A stretch of 64,000 bases of DNA, taken from contig CAJXMW010000001.1 of the NCBI GenBank assembly GCA_913056235.1, positions 62,001 through 126,000 of the forward strand, in the 5' to 3' direction. The position numbers and the translations under genes were made by a program. This stretch comes from an uncultured Fodinibius sp. GTDB lineage: Bacteria > Bacteroidota > Rhodothermia > Balneolales > Balneolaceae. Under the pieces are notes generated by a model. That model did no database searches. It saw nothing but the letters and a program-made list of their open reading frames with translations, and was not told the origin of the DNA. This document shows positions 47,203 to 55,891 of the stretch, one piece after another (the stretch's first letter is position 1; each line of letters begins with the position of its first letter).

Positions 47203-49749
47203 GTGGCTGAGAAACCGCATTTTCAAATAAGCTCCGAAGTAGTAAAACAACTTGGTCAACAACTCATATCGGATGAAGTTACTGCCCTTCTCGAGTTGGT
47301 CAAGAATTCATATGATGCAGATGCCAGCTATGCCAAAGTCATAATCAATACTAAAGAGAAGTTTAAGGTTGACGAACATTTCCCCAACCTTAGCGATGAT
47401 GCAGATATTGAGGACTCAGAAGCCCCTGGCTATATAATTATTGAAGATAATGGCTTTGGCATGGATGAGGATGATATTAGAGATGGTTGGCTTACTATTT
47501 CAGTATCAAAGAAAAGAGGAATGAAAAAATCAGGAGAGGTCACACCTAAAAAAGAAAGAACCCCATTAGGAGATAAAGGTCTAGGTCGACTGAGCACTCA
47601 GAGACTTGGTAATATCCTTACCATGTCATCAGTTAAGGAATATTTTGATGATGATGGAAACACAATAACTATTTCTAATAGTGCAGATTTAGTATCAATT
47701 GATTGGCGTAAATTCAAAGAAGATGTCTTATTAAAAAATGTGCCCGTAGATATTCACTCATTTCCTACACAGAAAAAAAGACAAGGCACAAAATTAGTTA
47801 TTTCAAGTTTACATGATCTATCTTTTTGGGAAGATCAAGATACTCAAAACTCACTGGTTACTAAGTTTAGTCAACTTATATCTCCATTTGAAGAAGTTCG
47901 ACCATTTAAAATTCATTTTGAAATAAATGGATCAAAGATTGAGCTAGAAAGGATCTCTCAAAACATAAGAGATCTTGCCCAATCTACGCACAAATTTACA
48001 TTTGATGGTAAGCAAATTAATATTGAGGGGAAATATAAACTTACTACACTTAGAGGTAATGATGATGTTCAAACATATCGAAAAGCTGTTGGAAATGACC
48101 AAGGGAAAGACTTCTTCGAATTTCTACAAAACTCAAAAAGAGGTAAGTCAATAGAAGGGTTAGAATATAGAAATGAATCTAATTGGTTCATTTCATATAA
48201 AAAGACTGTTGAGATATCTGAACTTGGTGGTATTAACCATACTGAAAATAATCTAGCTAATCCTGGGCCCTTTAATGGAATTATTGAACAATTTTCCTAC
48301 GACAAAGTAATTAAAGGGAGTGTTAAAAATATATTCGACAAAGTCAGCAATTTTCGTAGCTATGTTAAAAGTCAAGCGGGTATCAAATTATATAGAGATG
48401 GATTTGGTGTAAGACCCTACGGATTTGACAATGAGGATTGGCTTGATTTAAGTAAAAGTATGACATCTGGTGGATCTTATTATGAACTACGGCCATCAAA
48501 TGTTGTAGGATATGTTTCAATTTCTGCCAAAGACAACAAGCAGCTTAAAGAAAAAACGGATCGTGAAGGATTTGTTGATAGCTCTTTCAGCAAAAATTTT
48601 ATGCTATTTATGGATCAAGTAATAGAAACTATAAATAGTAACAATGAAAATCTAAGAAGAGCTTACAACAAATATAAAAAGGGGATTGCTGAAGATTTAA
48701 TTGGATTTTCTTCACCTGATAAATTATTTGACTCGATGCGAGGTGTCGCTAAAAGAGTTAAAAAAGGCGATATAAATAATATCACTTCTAAAATCGATAA
48801 ATCTGCAGAATCAATAGATAGTATTCATGAACAAATCGAATCTAATCAAAATCTTAAAAAGAGTAATAAAAACGAATTAAAAAAACTACTTAATGAGTCC
48901 GAGAATGAGTTAAGAAAAGCTTATGACACTTTAAAAGACGCACAAGAGTTTAAAGAAAATATTGCTAAACTAAAGCATTATGCGGATTCCCTCGAAGAAG
49001 AGTTTGCAGTTTTACAAGAACAAAAAGAAGACTTTGCTGAGCTGGCTGGTCTTGGAATAACCGCTGAAGCTCTCAGCCATGAATTAGCAAATATTGCTGA
49101 CTTACTTTCAAGTAAAACTAAAAACTTAATTAATTTTTTAAATAAACAAGATATTCGTGTAAGTGAAATTACTGCTTATACGGAATATGTTAAGAGTTCA
49201 ATTTCCTCTATTCGTAAACAACTTAGCCATCTCTCCCCTTCCTTAAGGTATGTTCGAGAAGAAAAAAATGAGCTAAGTTCACTTTCGCTATTAAATGAGT
49301 TGCAAAAGTACTATAACAATCTTAATAGATTCAAAGAAGCCAATATTGAGGTTGTTATAACTGATAAATCTGAAGATTTCGATTTTTATATCAATAAAGG
49401 AAAAATTACTCAGGTAATCGATAATCTAGTTATTAATTCAGAATACTGGCTTAAAGAGTATTCAAAGTCAGCTGGTAATATTGATCCCAAGATATTTTTT
49501 GAGGCAGAATCTCCCTTTCTAAGAGTTTATGACAATGGACCAGGCATTGGTTCAAATGTAGCAAGTAATTTATTTGAACCATTTGTAACAAATAAACCAA
49601 GAGGAAAAGGTAGAGGTCTGGGATTATACATCACACAACAACTGTTAGATTCTAACAACTGTGAAATCTACTTACTCCCTGAGAAAAACAATCATGATAA
49701 ACCTTTTAAATTTGAAATAGACTTAACGGGTACACTACATAATGACTAA
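47203..49749 (+). CDS. Dual-GHKL protein: Hsp90/MORC-like ATPase fused to a C-terminal histidine kinase
   Basis: 848 residues from GTG 47203. N-terminal GHKL ATPase: ELVKNSYDADA (31-41, Glu31 and Asn35), DNGFGM (82-87), GDKGLGR (123-129), followed by a probable S5-like and helical middle region to about residue 470. A coiled coil spans about 540-615. The C-terminal kinase has His626 in ALSHELANI, N745 in QVIDNLVINSEYW, DNGPGI (777-782), LFEPFVTNK and GKGRGLGLYI (from 801). Both ATPase sites look intact. The first half resembles MORC/paraMORC and Hsp90-like proteins found with restriction systems; the second is a normal transmitter module. The stop overlaps the next gene by 8 bases, whose receiver-like domain is the natural phosphate acceptor. 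Confidence 0.85.
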   Translation: MAEKPHFQISSEVVKQLGQQLISDEVTALLELVKNSYDADASYAKVIINTKEKFKVDEHFPNLSDDADIEDSEAPGYIIIEDNGFGMDEDDIRDGWLTISVSKKRGMKKSGEVTPKKERTPLGDKGLGRLSTQRLGNILTMSSVKEYFDDDGNTITISNSADLVSIDWRKFKEDVLLKNVPVDIHSFPTQKKRQGTKLVISSLHDLSFWEDQDTQNSLVTKFSQLISPFEEVRPFKIHFEINGSKIELERISQNIRDLAQSTHKFTFDGKQINIEGKYKLTTLRGNDDVQTYRKAVGNDQGKDFFEFLQNSKRGKSIEGLEYRNESNWFISYKKTVEISELGGINHTENNLANPGPFNGIIEQFSYDKVIKGSVKNIFDKVSNFRSYVKSQAGIKLYRDGFGVRPYGFDNEDWLDLSKSMTSGGSYYELRPSNVVGYVSISAKDNKQLKEKTDREGFVDSSFSKNFMLFMDQVIETINSNNENLRRAYNKYKKGIAEDLIGFSSPDKLFDSMRGVAKRVKKGDINNITSKIDKSAESIDSIHEQIESNQNLKKSNKNELKKLLNESENELRKAYDTLKDAQEFKENIAKLKHYADSLEEEFAVLQEQKEDFAELAGLGITAEALSHELANIADLLSSKTKNLINFLNKQDIRVSEITAYTEYVKSSISSIRKQLSHLSPSLRYVREEKNELSSLSLLNELQKYYNNLNRFKEANIEVVITDKSEDFDFYINKGKITQVIDNLVINSEYWLKEYSKSAGNIDPKIFFEAESPFLRVYDNGPGIGSNVASNLFEPFVTNKPRGKGRGLGLYITQQLLDSNNCEIYLLPEKNNHDKPFKFEIDLTGTLHND

Positions 49750-51556
49750 CCAAGAGACCACAGAAACCAATCCAAGAGCAGAAGCAAGAAAAGCAATCAC
49801 ATCAATTTGTGATGAATTGAATATCAAAAATATCATCTACGTCGATGATATTTTTGACTTGAAACATGAAGTAGAACAAGTAATTGGATGGTTTGAGGAA
49901 CTCAGAGCTGATGATCCTGATAAGTGCTCTGAAATACTTGATGGAATTCCTTTTGAAGACGATGATATCTGGAAAAATGAAGTCAGATCTAGGTTTGATA
50001 GTATGGATGAAGATGAGTGTTCTTCATTGGTTCAAGAGTTAAATGCCGAACTTGATGACAATCAAATTCAAAATGATTTTGAATCTTCAAACGTCTTACA
50101 AGACTTATTCCCAGATGATAAGTATATCCAGATTGGTCCTTCAGAGTGGGAATCTCAAAAAACACGTTTAATTTCAGAAGCAGAAGGGAATAATAGTCTA
50201 TCTCTCTGCATGTTCGATAAAGATTTGTATCACGCAAAAAATTTTCGGGAAAGTAGCGGCAATAAAAATGGTCTTGATTTATTAGAAAACTCTATTAGCA
50301 ATATGGATGCTAATAGTTTTTTATTTGGTATTTTTTCTCACCACATAGATCTAAATGAGGAATTAATTAAATGGAGAGAAATTGCGAAAGACAAATCGAT
50401 TAATAAATCCCAATTTTTGCCTCTTTCTAAACAAAGACGTGAAGACCCGTCTGAATTAGCTTTTGGCTTTCAAATGATGGTCTTAAACATTTTTAGCGAA
50501 AAACTTAAAACCATAGCTGAAGAATCCTTTAATAATTCTCACGATAACGCTATTAAAAAAATAAATGAGTTAGAGGTATTCGATTTCCATGAAATGGTTA
50601 TGGAATCTTCCATCAAAGAAGGAGAATGGGAAATAAACACTCTCCTAAGATTATATCAGACTTTCCAAAGAGATGAAATTAGAAGAGAGCTATTACAAAA
50701 TGAAACTATTAAAGATTTTAATAAATATGCTATACAAGCTAGGAACATTAACAAACATGACTTGGATACAGACTTTAATACCCCAAATCAAAAATGGGGT
50801 ATTAGACATCAGGAATTATATCAAGATACAGACACTTTGAACAAGCTTCATCATCCATTGCGGAATGGTGATATATTTAAAATATATGTGAGAGATCAGA
50901 GCAAAAAAAAATACATGCTAATAGCTCAACCATGTGACTTAATGGTGAGAGCAAATGGTAAGAGAGATGGGAATCATGCAACACTTGTTAGACTAAAAAA
51001 AGAAAAAAAGGAAGACTTTCATGATTCTGTCGTTGATGTATTTAAAAAATACAAAGCTAATTTGCTAGAGCTTAAATATCCAATTCCATATATCAATGAT
51101 GACTCTAACAAGATAGGCGTTTTAGATTTTAAGGATATTAGCGTTGTAAATTTAGACGTATTAGACTTAGCTGTACTCAACAATGATGGAAAATGTAAAA
51201 TTACTCTCTCAGATTTAGAAATACCCCACCAACTAAATGACTCATATTCAAAGCGCATAAAAAACTTACATAAAGATTTTAAAGAACTGAGCAATGAAGT
51301 GAAGGATAAAATATCAGTTATCAAAAGTTCTATACCTGAAGAAGAACAAAAAGAAATGATTAAATCAATTATGCCTTCTTTTTCACTAGGTAACATCTCA
51401 TTAAGAGATACTTCATTTTTAGATAATGAAGTTGACTTCGGCATAAAAAGGCTTTTGCATTTTAGAGAACCAAACTCAACACATGTATTAAATGCATACA
51501 CAAACTACATGGCGAGAGACGCGAAAAAACATGACTTTGCGATGGAAATAAATTAA
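49742..51556 (+). CDS. Receiver-like domain protein, likely partner of the dual-GHKL kinase
   Basis: 604 residues. The N-terminal 240 residues fit a receiver fold with a large insertion: acidic pair Asp35-Asp36 in IIYVDDIFD; predicted phosphoacceptor Asp159 in LCMFDKDL; a Ser in FGIFSHH near residue 200; Lys in FLPLSKQR near 230. About 100 residues of Asp/Glu-rich sequence lie between the first two motifs. The middle is helical. The last 250 residues contain LRNGDIFKIYV...KYMLIAQPCDLMVRANGKRDG, a pattern I cannot assign to a named effector domain. It has no helix-turn-helix, so it is not an ordinary transcription regulator. It is last in the operon and AT-rich like its partners. Confidence 0.7.
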   Translation: MTNQETTETNPRAEARKAITSICDELNIKNIIYVDDIFDLKHEVEQVIGWFEELRADDPDKCSEILDGIPFEDDDIWKNEVRSRFDSMDEDECSSLVQELNAELDDNQIQNDFESSNVLQDLFPDDKYIQIGPSEWESQKTRLISEAEGNNSLSLCMFDKDLYHAKNFRESSGNKNGLDLLENSISNMDANSFLFGIFSHHIDLNEELIKWREIAKDKSINKSQFLPLSKQRREDPSELAFGFQMMVLNIFSEKLKTIAEESFNNSHDNAIKKINELEVFDFHEMVMESSIKEGEWEINTLLRLYQTFQRDEIRRELLQNETIKDFNKYAIQARNINKHDLDTDFNTPNQKWGIRHQELYQDTDTLNKLHHPLRNGDIFKIYVRDQSKKKYMLIAQPCDLMVRANGKRDGNHATLVRLKKEKKEDFHDSVVDVFKKYKANLLELKYPIPYINDDSNKIGVLDFKDISVVNLDVLDLAVLNNDGKCKITLSDLEIPHQLNDSYSKRIKNLHKDFKELSNEVKDKISVIKSSIPEEEQKEMIKSIMPSFSLGNISLRDTSFLDNEVDFGIKRLLHFREPNSTHVLNAYTNYMARDAKKHDFAMEIN

Positions 51557-51645
51557 AGATTACATATTCACACCGACTTATTCCTCCACAAATCCACAAT
51601 TCCCCAAGGGTAACCTCAGCAGCACCAACCATCATCAAGACCACT

Positions 51646-51815
51646 AAACCCTCACGCCAAGATATTCTCCTTGCCCGAATCGGCCACAAACACGCAGGCC
51701 GACTGGGTGCGGTCGACGAAAGAGCGCAGGTCGTCCACGTCGGGCTCTTCGGGTAGTCCCAGCAGGTCGAGGTCAGCCTGGGGAGCGTTCCATCCCCTCC
51801 CGGAACTCCCGCCTC
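51646..51815 (-). pseudogene. C-terminal remnant of a second APC-type permease
   Basis: The minus strand encodes NAPQADLDLLGLPEEPDVDD and onward to ...VADSGKENILA-stop, matching the last 45 codons of the intact permease at 52715. The first 69 bases (51646-51714) are identical to 52709-52777; the next 77 are about 79% identical with conservative replacements (Asp to Glu, Leu to Val, Thr to Ser), so it was once a functional paralogue. Further upstream the frame is lost by small deletions and similarity ends near 51815. Confidence 0.8.
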
Positions 51816-51931
51816 AGCACCAAATACAGATGATAAATCTACGCCATCCCAAATGCCGGTTCGAGATCACCGCTCAAAGCCGTATCTTTGAGCTAGATTC
51901 ACCCATCCCAATAGTTTGAAGTACGCCATCC

Positions 51932-52402
51932 ATGAGAAATGACGATGTGATCCAGAGTATCCGCTTTATGCTGGATATCAATGACAGTGAAATTGCGCAT
52001 ATCCTAAAGCTCCGCGGTTATAATCCCGAACGCGGTGAAGTGGCGAACATCTTTAAAGGCCAAGAGCTGCCCGATGGCGAAAAAGGAGAAGATTGCAGCC
52101 ACGTATTGATGGCTCATTTCCTTGACGGGGTGATCTATTACAAGCGCGGGAAGGATAAGAACCACCCTCCGCGCCCGATCAAAACACCGGTAACCAACAA
52201 CATGGTGCTCAAAAAGCTGCGGGTAGCCTTTAAATTGCGTGAAAAAGATATGCATGATACGCTGGAGCAATGCGGCTTTTCGATCTCTAAACCTGAGATG
52301 AGTGCGCTGTTCCGCCGCGAAGGACACAAGAACTACCGCGAATGCGGCGATCAGATTCTGCGCTATTTTCTAAAAGGATTAACCGAACGACTGAGGAATT
52401 GA
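51932..52402 (+). CDS. yehS: YehS-like DUF1456 protein
   Basis: 156 residues. Two tandem helical repeats, each with the motif V(I/L)...(R/K)(F/V)..(L/K)..(D/E)..(I/M)..I(L/T)...G: residues 1-75 (DDVIQSIRFMLDINDSEIAHIL...VANIFKGQE) and 85-150 (NNMVLKKLRVAFKLREKDMHDTL...MSALFRREG). The DUF1456/YehS family is small and uncharacterised. It sits between the decayed and the intact permease copies. Confidence 0.9.
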   Translation: MRNDDVIQSIRFMLDINDSEIAHILKLRGYNPERGEVANIFKGQELPDGEKGEDCSHVLMAHFLDGVIYYKRGKDKNHPPRPIKTPVTNNMVLKKLRVAFKLREKDMHDTLEQCGFSISKPEMSALFRREGHKNYRECGDQILRYFLKGLTERLRN

Positions 52403-52431
52403 TCTACATTCATACCGTTGAATATATTTCT

Positions 52432-52569
52432 CCTTATAAGGCCGGTGACATTCTCATTATAAGGGGAATGATATTATCATAGTAAGGAGAGTAATACTGC
52501 CATACTAAGGAGAGACATATTGTCCTTACTATGAGACTCTGATTCCCATAGTAAGGGGAAGCAAAAAGC
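52432..52569. repeat. 23-bp degenerate tandem repeat, six units
   Basis: Units start at 52432, 52455, 52478, 52501, 52524 and 52547, exactly 23 bp apart. Four units share CATA(G/C)TAAGG(A/G)GA or CATTATAAGGGGA; the first (CCTTATAAGGCCG) and fifth (CCTTACTATGAGA) are more diverged. There is no open reading frame across it. The rest of the 312-base gap (to 52714) shows nothing else. Confidence 0.8.
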
Positions 52570-52714
52570 ACACTACAACTTGTTTTCTATTACCGGAATA
52601 TGGAACTGGAGCAGATTCTGACGTTTTGAGGTCCAACCGGAATGTTAGCACCAAGATTGAGGTCAAATCAGATATGATACCTTAATTTTACTACTTTTTA
52701 AGGTCTAGAAACCC

Positions 52715-54940
52715 TCACGCCAAGATATTCTCCTTGCCCGAATCGGCCACAAACACGCAGGCCGACTGGGTGCGGTCCACGAATGTGCGTAGCTCATCCA
52801 AGTCAGGATCTTCAGGTAAGCCCAGCAGATCGAGGTCGGCCTGGGGCGCATTTTCCATCGCCTCTCGAAACGTCCCGATTTCAACGTGGGCGATGGCATC
52901 CGGCAGGCGGGCCAGGTCCAGTAAATTTTCTAAATAACGGTACGCCTCTTCAACTTGTGATTCTTCCACCACGGTGATAACGCGCATTTGGGCATCCCAG
53001 TTTACCTTTAGCTTGTAGGCCGTCAGCAGCGCCAAATCCATATTGCCGAGCTCCATACTCAAATCCCAGTCGGGACTCTGCTCGTGAATCCACACGTTGA
53101 CTGATGAGCTGCGTCCCAGCTGCGCGACGGCATCCTCTGCATATAGCTGAACACCCATGTCGTGCACCCGAGCCTGCCTGATGATTGATTGTATTTCCTC
53201 GTCATAACTTTTGTGATACGGCAGCCGCAGAAACAAAATATTGGGTCGAAAGAAAGTGCCCTGCAGGGTCTGCAGCGAGTTCACAATCGCCTCCTCAAAA
53301 TTATCAGAATCAATCACGCTCCATCGGGTATAGACGTTCTCGTGTCCAAATGAAAAGGCAAAGTCCATCAGCGAATCATTGAGCTGGCTCTTTCTCTGCT
53401 GGCCGGGTACACCTACAAGCTTCACCGACCCCTTGGGATAGACGAGATTGCGTATCAGGCTGAAACTACCTCGCAGCTCCCGGGCGCTACGGACCGGCAC
53501 CAACAGGTTGGCCTTCCAGGCACGCTCGTTGTGTTCCGGTAGTGAGGAGACCCGCTTGGCTGCCCACTCCGCCAACGATACAAACAGGCCGCTGCGCATA
53601 TCTCCATAGGGAACGTTTAGCTTTCTGTTGGAAAGATACAGGTAAGTGATCACCACAAAACCCAGGGCAATAAGCCCAAAGGTGGAGTTGATAATAAACA
53701 TGGTAAACAGGCAGCCCACCGTACCAAGCAGCGGCACGAATTTGGGAATTCGGAAGGTTGGGCGGAAACTGATCATATCCATCCGCTGCTCGATAAACAC
53801 CACCAGATTGATCATCATGTAGGTGATTAGGAAAAACATGGTGATGAGCGGGGCAATAGTATTAAGATCCCTGACCAACAAGGTCGCCAGTACGAGTCCG
53901 CCGGTGAGCATGATCGCATTGCGCGGTTCCCCATTGTCGGCCAGCTTCGAAAACATATCGCCTCCCGGGAAAATCTTATGTTCGCCCAAAGCCTGCAGGA
54001 TTCGGGGCGCACCTACAATCGAGGCCAGTGCCGATGAAAAAGTCGCCCCCAGCAGGCCGCCCAGCACCGCCGGCGCCCAGAGGGCGTAGTCGATCATCAC
54101 ATTGTAGTTGCTCACCAGCTCGTCCACCGGGGCCACGCGGGCCATCCAGTATCCACTAGCCATGTAAATCACATAGCTGATAGCAATGGCCGATAGCGTG
54201 CCCAACGGGATACTCTTCTTGGGATTTTTAAGCTCTCCAGACATGTTCGCGCCGGCCATAATACCGGTAGCCGCCGGAAAGAGCACGGCGAAGACCACCC
54301 AAAAACTGACGCCCTGGAAATCGTTCTCGGAGGCGCCTGGAAAGGTACCCCACCACTGAATGCTGTGCTCCATCGCTCCAGTGAAGACGGTGGCCCCTAC
54401 TGAAATGAGCGCTCCAATGATCACCGCGAGGATGATATACTGGATGCGGAACGCCAGCTTGGCGCTCATGTAGGCCACAATAAAAAGGACGGCGAAAACT
54501 ACGATATCCACCACAATGGCATAGTGATCGGGAAAGATGTAGAGCCAGCCTTCCCTGAAACCAAAGATATACATGGTAATAGCGAAGGTCTGCGCCAAGT
54601 AGAGCGGTACGCCCACGCTGCCGCCCACTTCGAGCCCCAACGACTGGGAGATAATAGAATAGGCACCCCCGGCCTTGATGCGGATATTGGTGGTAATGCA
54701 CGACATGGAGAGAGCGGTAAAGGTGACAATCACAAAAGCCAGCGTGATGATCATCCACCCACCGAGTAGCCCAGCGTTACCGATCACCCAGCCCTGTCGA
54801 AGAAACAGGATCACGCCCAGAATAGTGAGCAGGGTAGGCACAAAGACACCGCCAAACGTGCCATACTTCTGTTGTACTGTGGATTCGTGCTCCTCGACCT
54901 GTTCTTGCAGTGTCGTTTCTTCTGGTTGTTGATCAGTCAT
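52715..54940 (-). CDS. APC/cation-chloride-cotransporter-like permease
   Basis: 741 residues from ATG 54940 (the preceding in-frame TTG is less likely). Twelve membrane helices span about 30-480: the start GTFGGVFVPTLLTILGVILFLRQGWVIGNAGL is typical of the SLC12-like branch of the APC superfamily, as is GGAYSIISQSLGLEVGGSVG. A soluble C-terminal domain of about 260 residues follows. It likely imports or exports ions with amino acids or chloride. Its last 50 codons recur as a decayed copy 1063 bp away. Confidence 0.85.
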   Translation of the reverse strand: MTDQQPEETTLQEQVEEHESTVQQKYGTFGGVFVPTLLTILGVILFLRQGWVIGNAGLLGGWMIITLAFVIVTFTALSMSCITTNIRIKAGGAYSIISQSLGLEVGGSVGVPLYLAQTFAITMYIFGFREGWLYIFPDHYAIVVDIVVFAVLFIVAYMSAKLAFRIQYIILAVIIGALISVGATVFTGAMEHSIQWWGTFPGASENDFQGVSFWVVFAVLFPAATGIMAGANMSGELKNPKKSIPLGTLSAIAISYVIYMASGYWMARVAPVDELVSNYNVMIDYALWAPAVLGGLLGATFSSALASIVGAPRILQALGEHKIFPGGDMFSKLADNGEPRNAIMLTGGLVLATLLVRDLNTIAPLITMFFLITYMMINLVVFIEQRMDMISFRPTFRIPKFVPLLGTVGCLFTMFIINSTFGLIALGFVVITYLYLSNRKLNVPYGDMRSGLFVSLAEWAAKRVSSLPEHNERAWKANLLVPVRSARELRGSFSLIRNLVYPKGSVKLVGVPGQQRKSQLNDSLMDFAFSFGHENVYTRWSVIDSDNFEEAIVNSLQTLQGTFFRPNILFLRLPYHKSYDEEIQSIIRQARVHDMGVQLYAEDAVAQLGRSSSVNVWIHEQSPDWDLSMELGNMDLALLTAYKLKVNWDAQMRVITVVEESQVEEAYRYLENLLDLARLPDAIAHVEIGTFREAMENAPQADLDLLGLPEDPDLDELRTFVDRTQSACVFVADSGKENILA

Positions 54941-55035
54941 AAGCAAAGGGACTGCTTTTAATAGACAATCACAGTTATCATCTCAATTAGGATAACTGTT
55001 ATTTTAGAATAATATGATGACGTAATGATCGTATT

Positions 55036-55239
55036 CTATACTATTTTCTCCCTTAACAAGCCCATCAATCCACCTACAGATGCCGCGGCGCCAATCACCA
55101 TCATCCAGATGGCCTCCTGTGAGCCCGAGCCGCCGAAAAACTGGTTCACTTCTGACTGCAGGGAGTTGTATTCGTCGTATCCAAAATAGAGTAGCAAGAG
55201 TCCCCCGACCAATAGAATTACTGAGACAATCTTTTTCAT
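55036..55239 (-). CDS. DUF3185-family small membrane protein
   Basis: 67 residues: N-terminal helix (VSVILLVGGLLLLYFGY), a hydrophilic hinge (NQFFGGSGSQEA), and a second helix (IWMMVIGAAASVGGLMGLL), the two-helix layout of DUF3185. Function unknown. Confidence 0.8.
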   Translation of the reverse strand: MKKIVSVILLVGGLLLLYFGYDEYNSLQSEVNQFFGGSGSQEAIWMMVIGAAASVGGLMGLLREKIV

Positions 55240-55378
55240 GACTGTAGCTATTACTGATTAGAAGTTATTGGTAGCTACCAATTTTTGGGACGAACCTCAA
55301 CTTGGGAATTAGGAATTTAGTAAATACAGTTAGATACGTAATTTACCAACTGGCGACAATTCATATCCCTTCCTCTCC

Positions 55379-55841
55379 GCCTTTTGTCTTTATACAAAAG
55401 GCTCATAAAAAATCAAGGCTGAGAATTCAGAATACACTCCGAACATCCGGCTGGAGTATTTCGATGGTCCTTGAACTCTTACAATAATTCCCAAACTCAT
55501 CACCGGTGCGAAATACTCCTTTTCGCCAACCGTTCTCCGTTCAGAATTCTTATGCCCCCACAAAATCCCGTTTGACCAATACTTCTGAACCATTCTTTCT
55601 TTCCATAAAACAGCAAGTAATGCAAATTATGACTTGCCGCTAACTTCACGGTCTTCAAAAGCCTGAGAATTCTGTGGTGGAGGCCTGCAAGATGAGGAAG
55701 AGCATTTCATACCGGTTCAAACCAGAAACATGGCACGACAGCTAAAGGACCATTGAAATGCTCTCATCCAAAGGCCGACACCGTATACAGAATTCTAAGC
55801 GCTTGATCTTTTGGTTCATTTTGGATCAAGCCAAAATGAAC
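55379..55841. repeat. Paired inverted palindromic element, locus 1 (units A and B)
   Basis: Two half-units point away from each other. Each has two GAATTC sites 121-123 bp apart, an inner stem at +30/+86 and an outer 8-11-bp hairpin. Unit A (minus orientation, 55379-55549): hairpin GCCTTTTGT/ACAAAAGGC, GAATTC at 55423 and 55544, inner stem GGAGTATTTCG (55453-55463) with CGAAATACTCC (55509-55519). Unit B (55667-55841): GAATTC at 55667 and 55790, inner stem GAGCATTTCA (55700) with TGAAATGCTC (55754), hairpin GTTCATTTTGG-ATCAAG-CCAAAATGAAC (55814-55841). ACCGGT follows or precedes the inner stem in both. No protein is encoded in the 55240-55891 gap. Confidence 0.82.
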
Positions 55842-55891
55842 ACCAGATCATCGATATTTGATCGGACTTCACCAATCTAGCTATCGAGCAC

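Noticed and set aside
43802-51556. A dnd/ssp phosphorothioation cluster
   Set aside because: There are no DndC/SspD-type sulfur-transfer or desulfurase genes; only the predicted restriction side (SBD-HNH) is present.
49742-51556. Ordinary DNA-binding response regulator
   Set aside because: No helix-turn-helix is visible and the receiver-like domain has an unusually large insert.
52432-52569. CRISPR array
   Set aside because: Units are contiguous at 23 bp with degenerate sequence throughout; there are no unique spacers between identical repeats and no cas genes nearby.
55302-55593. Two short reading frames
   Set aside because: Both lie inside the palindromic element and are explained by it.
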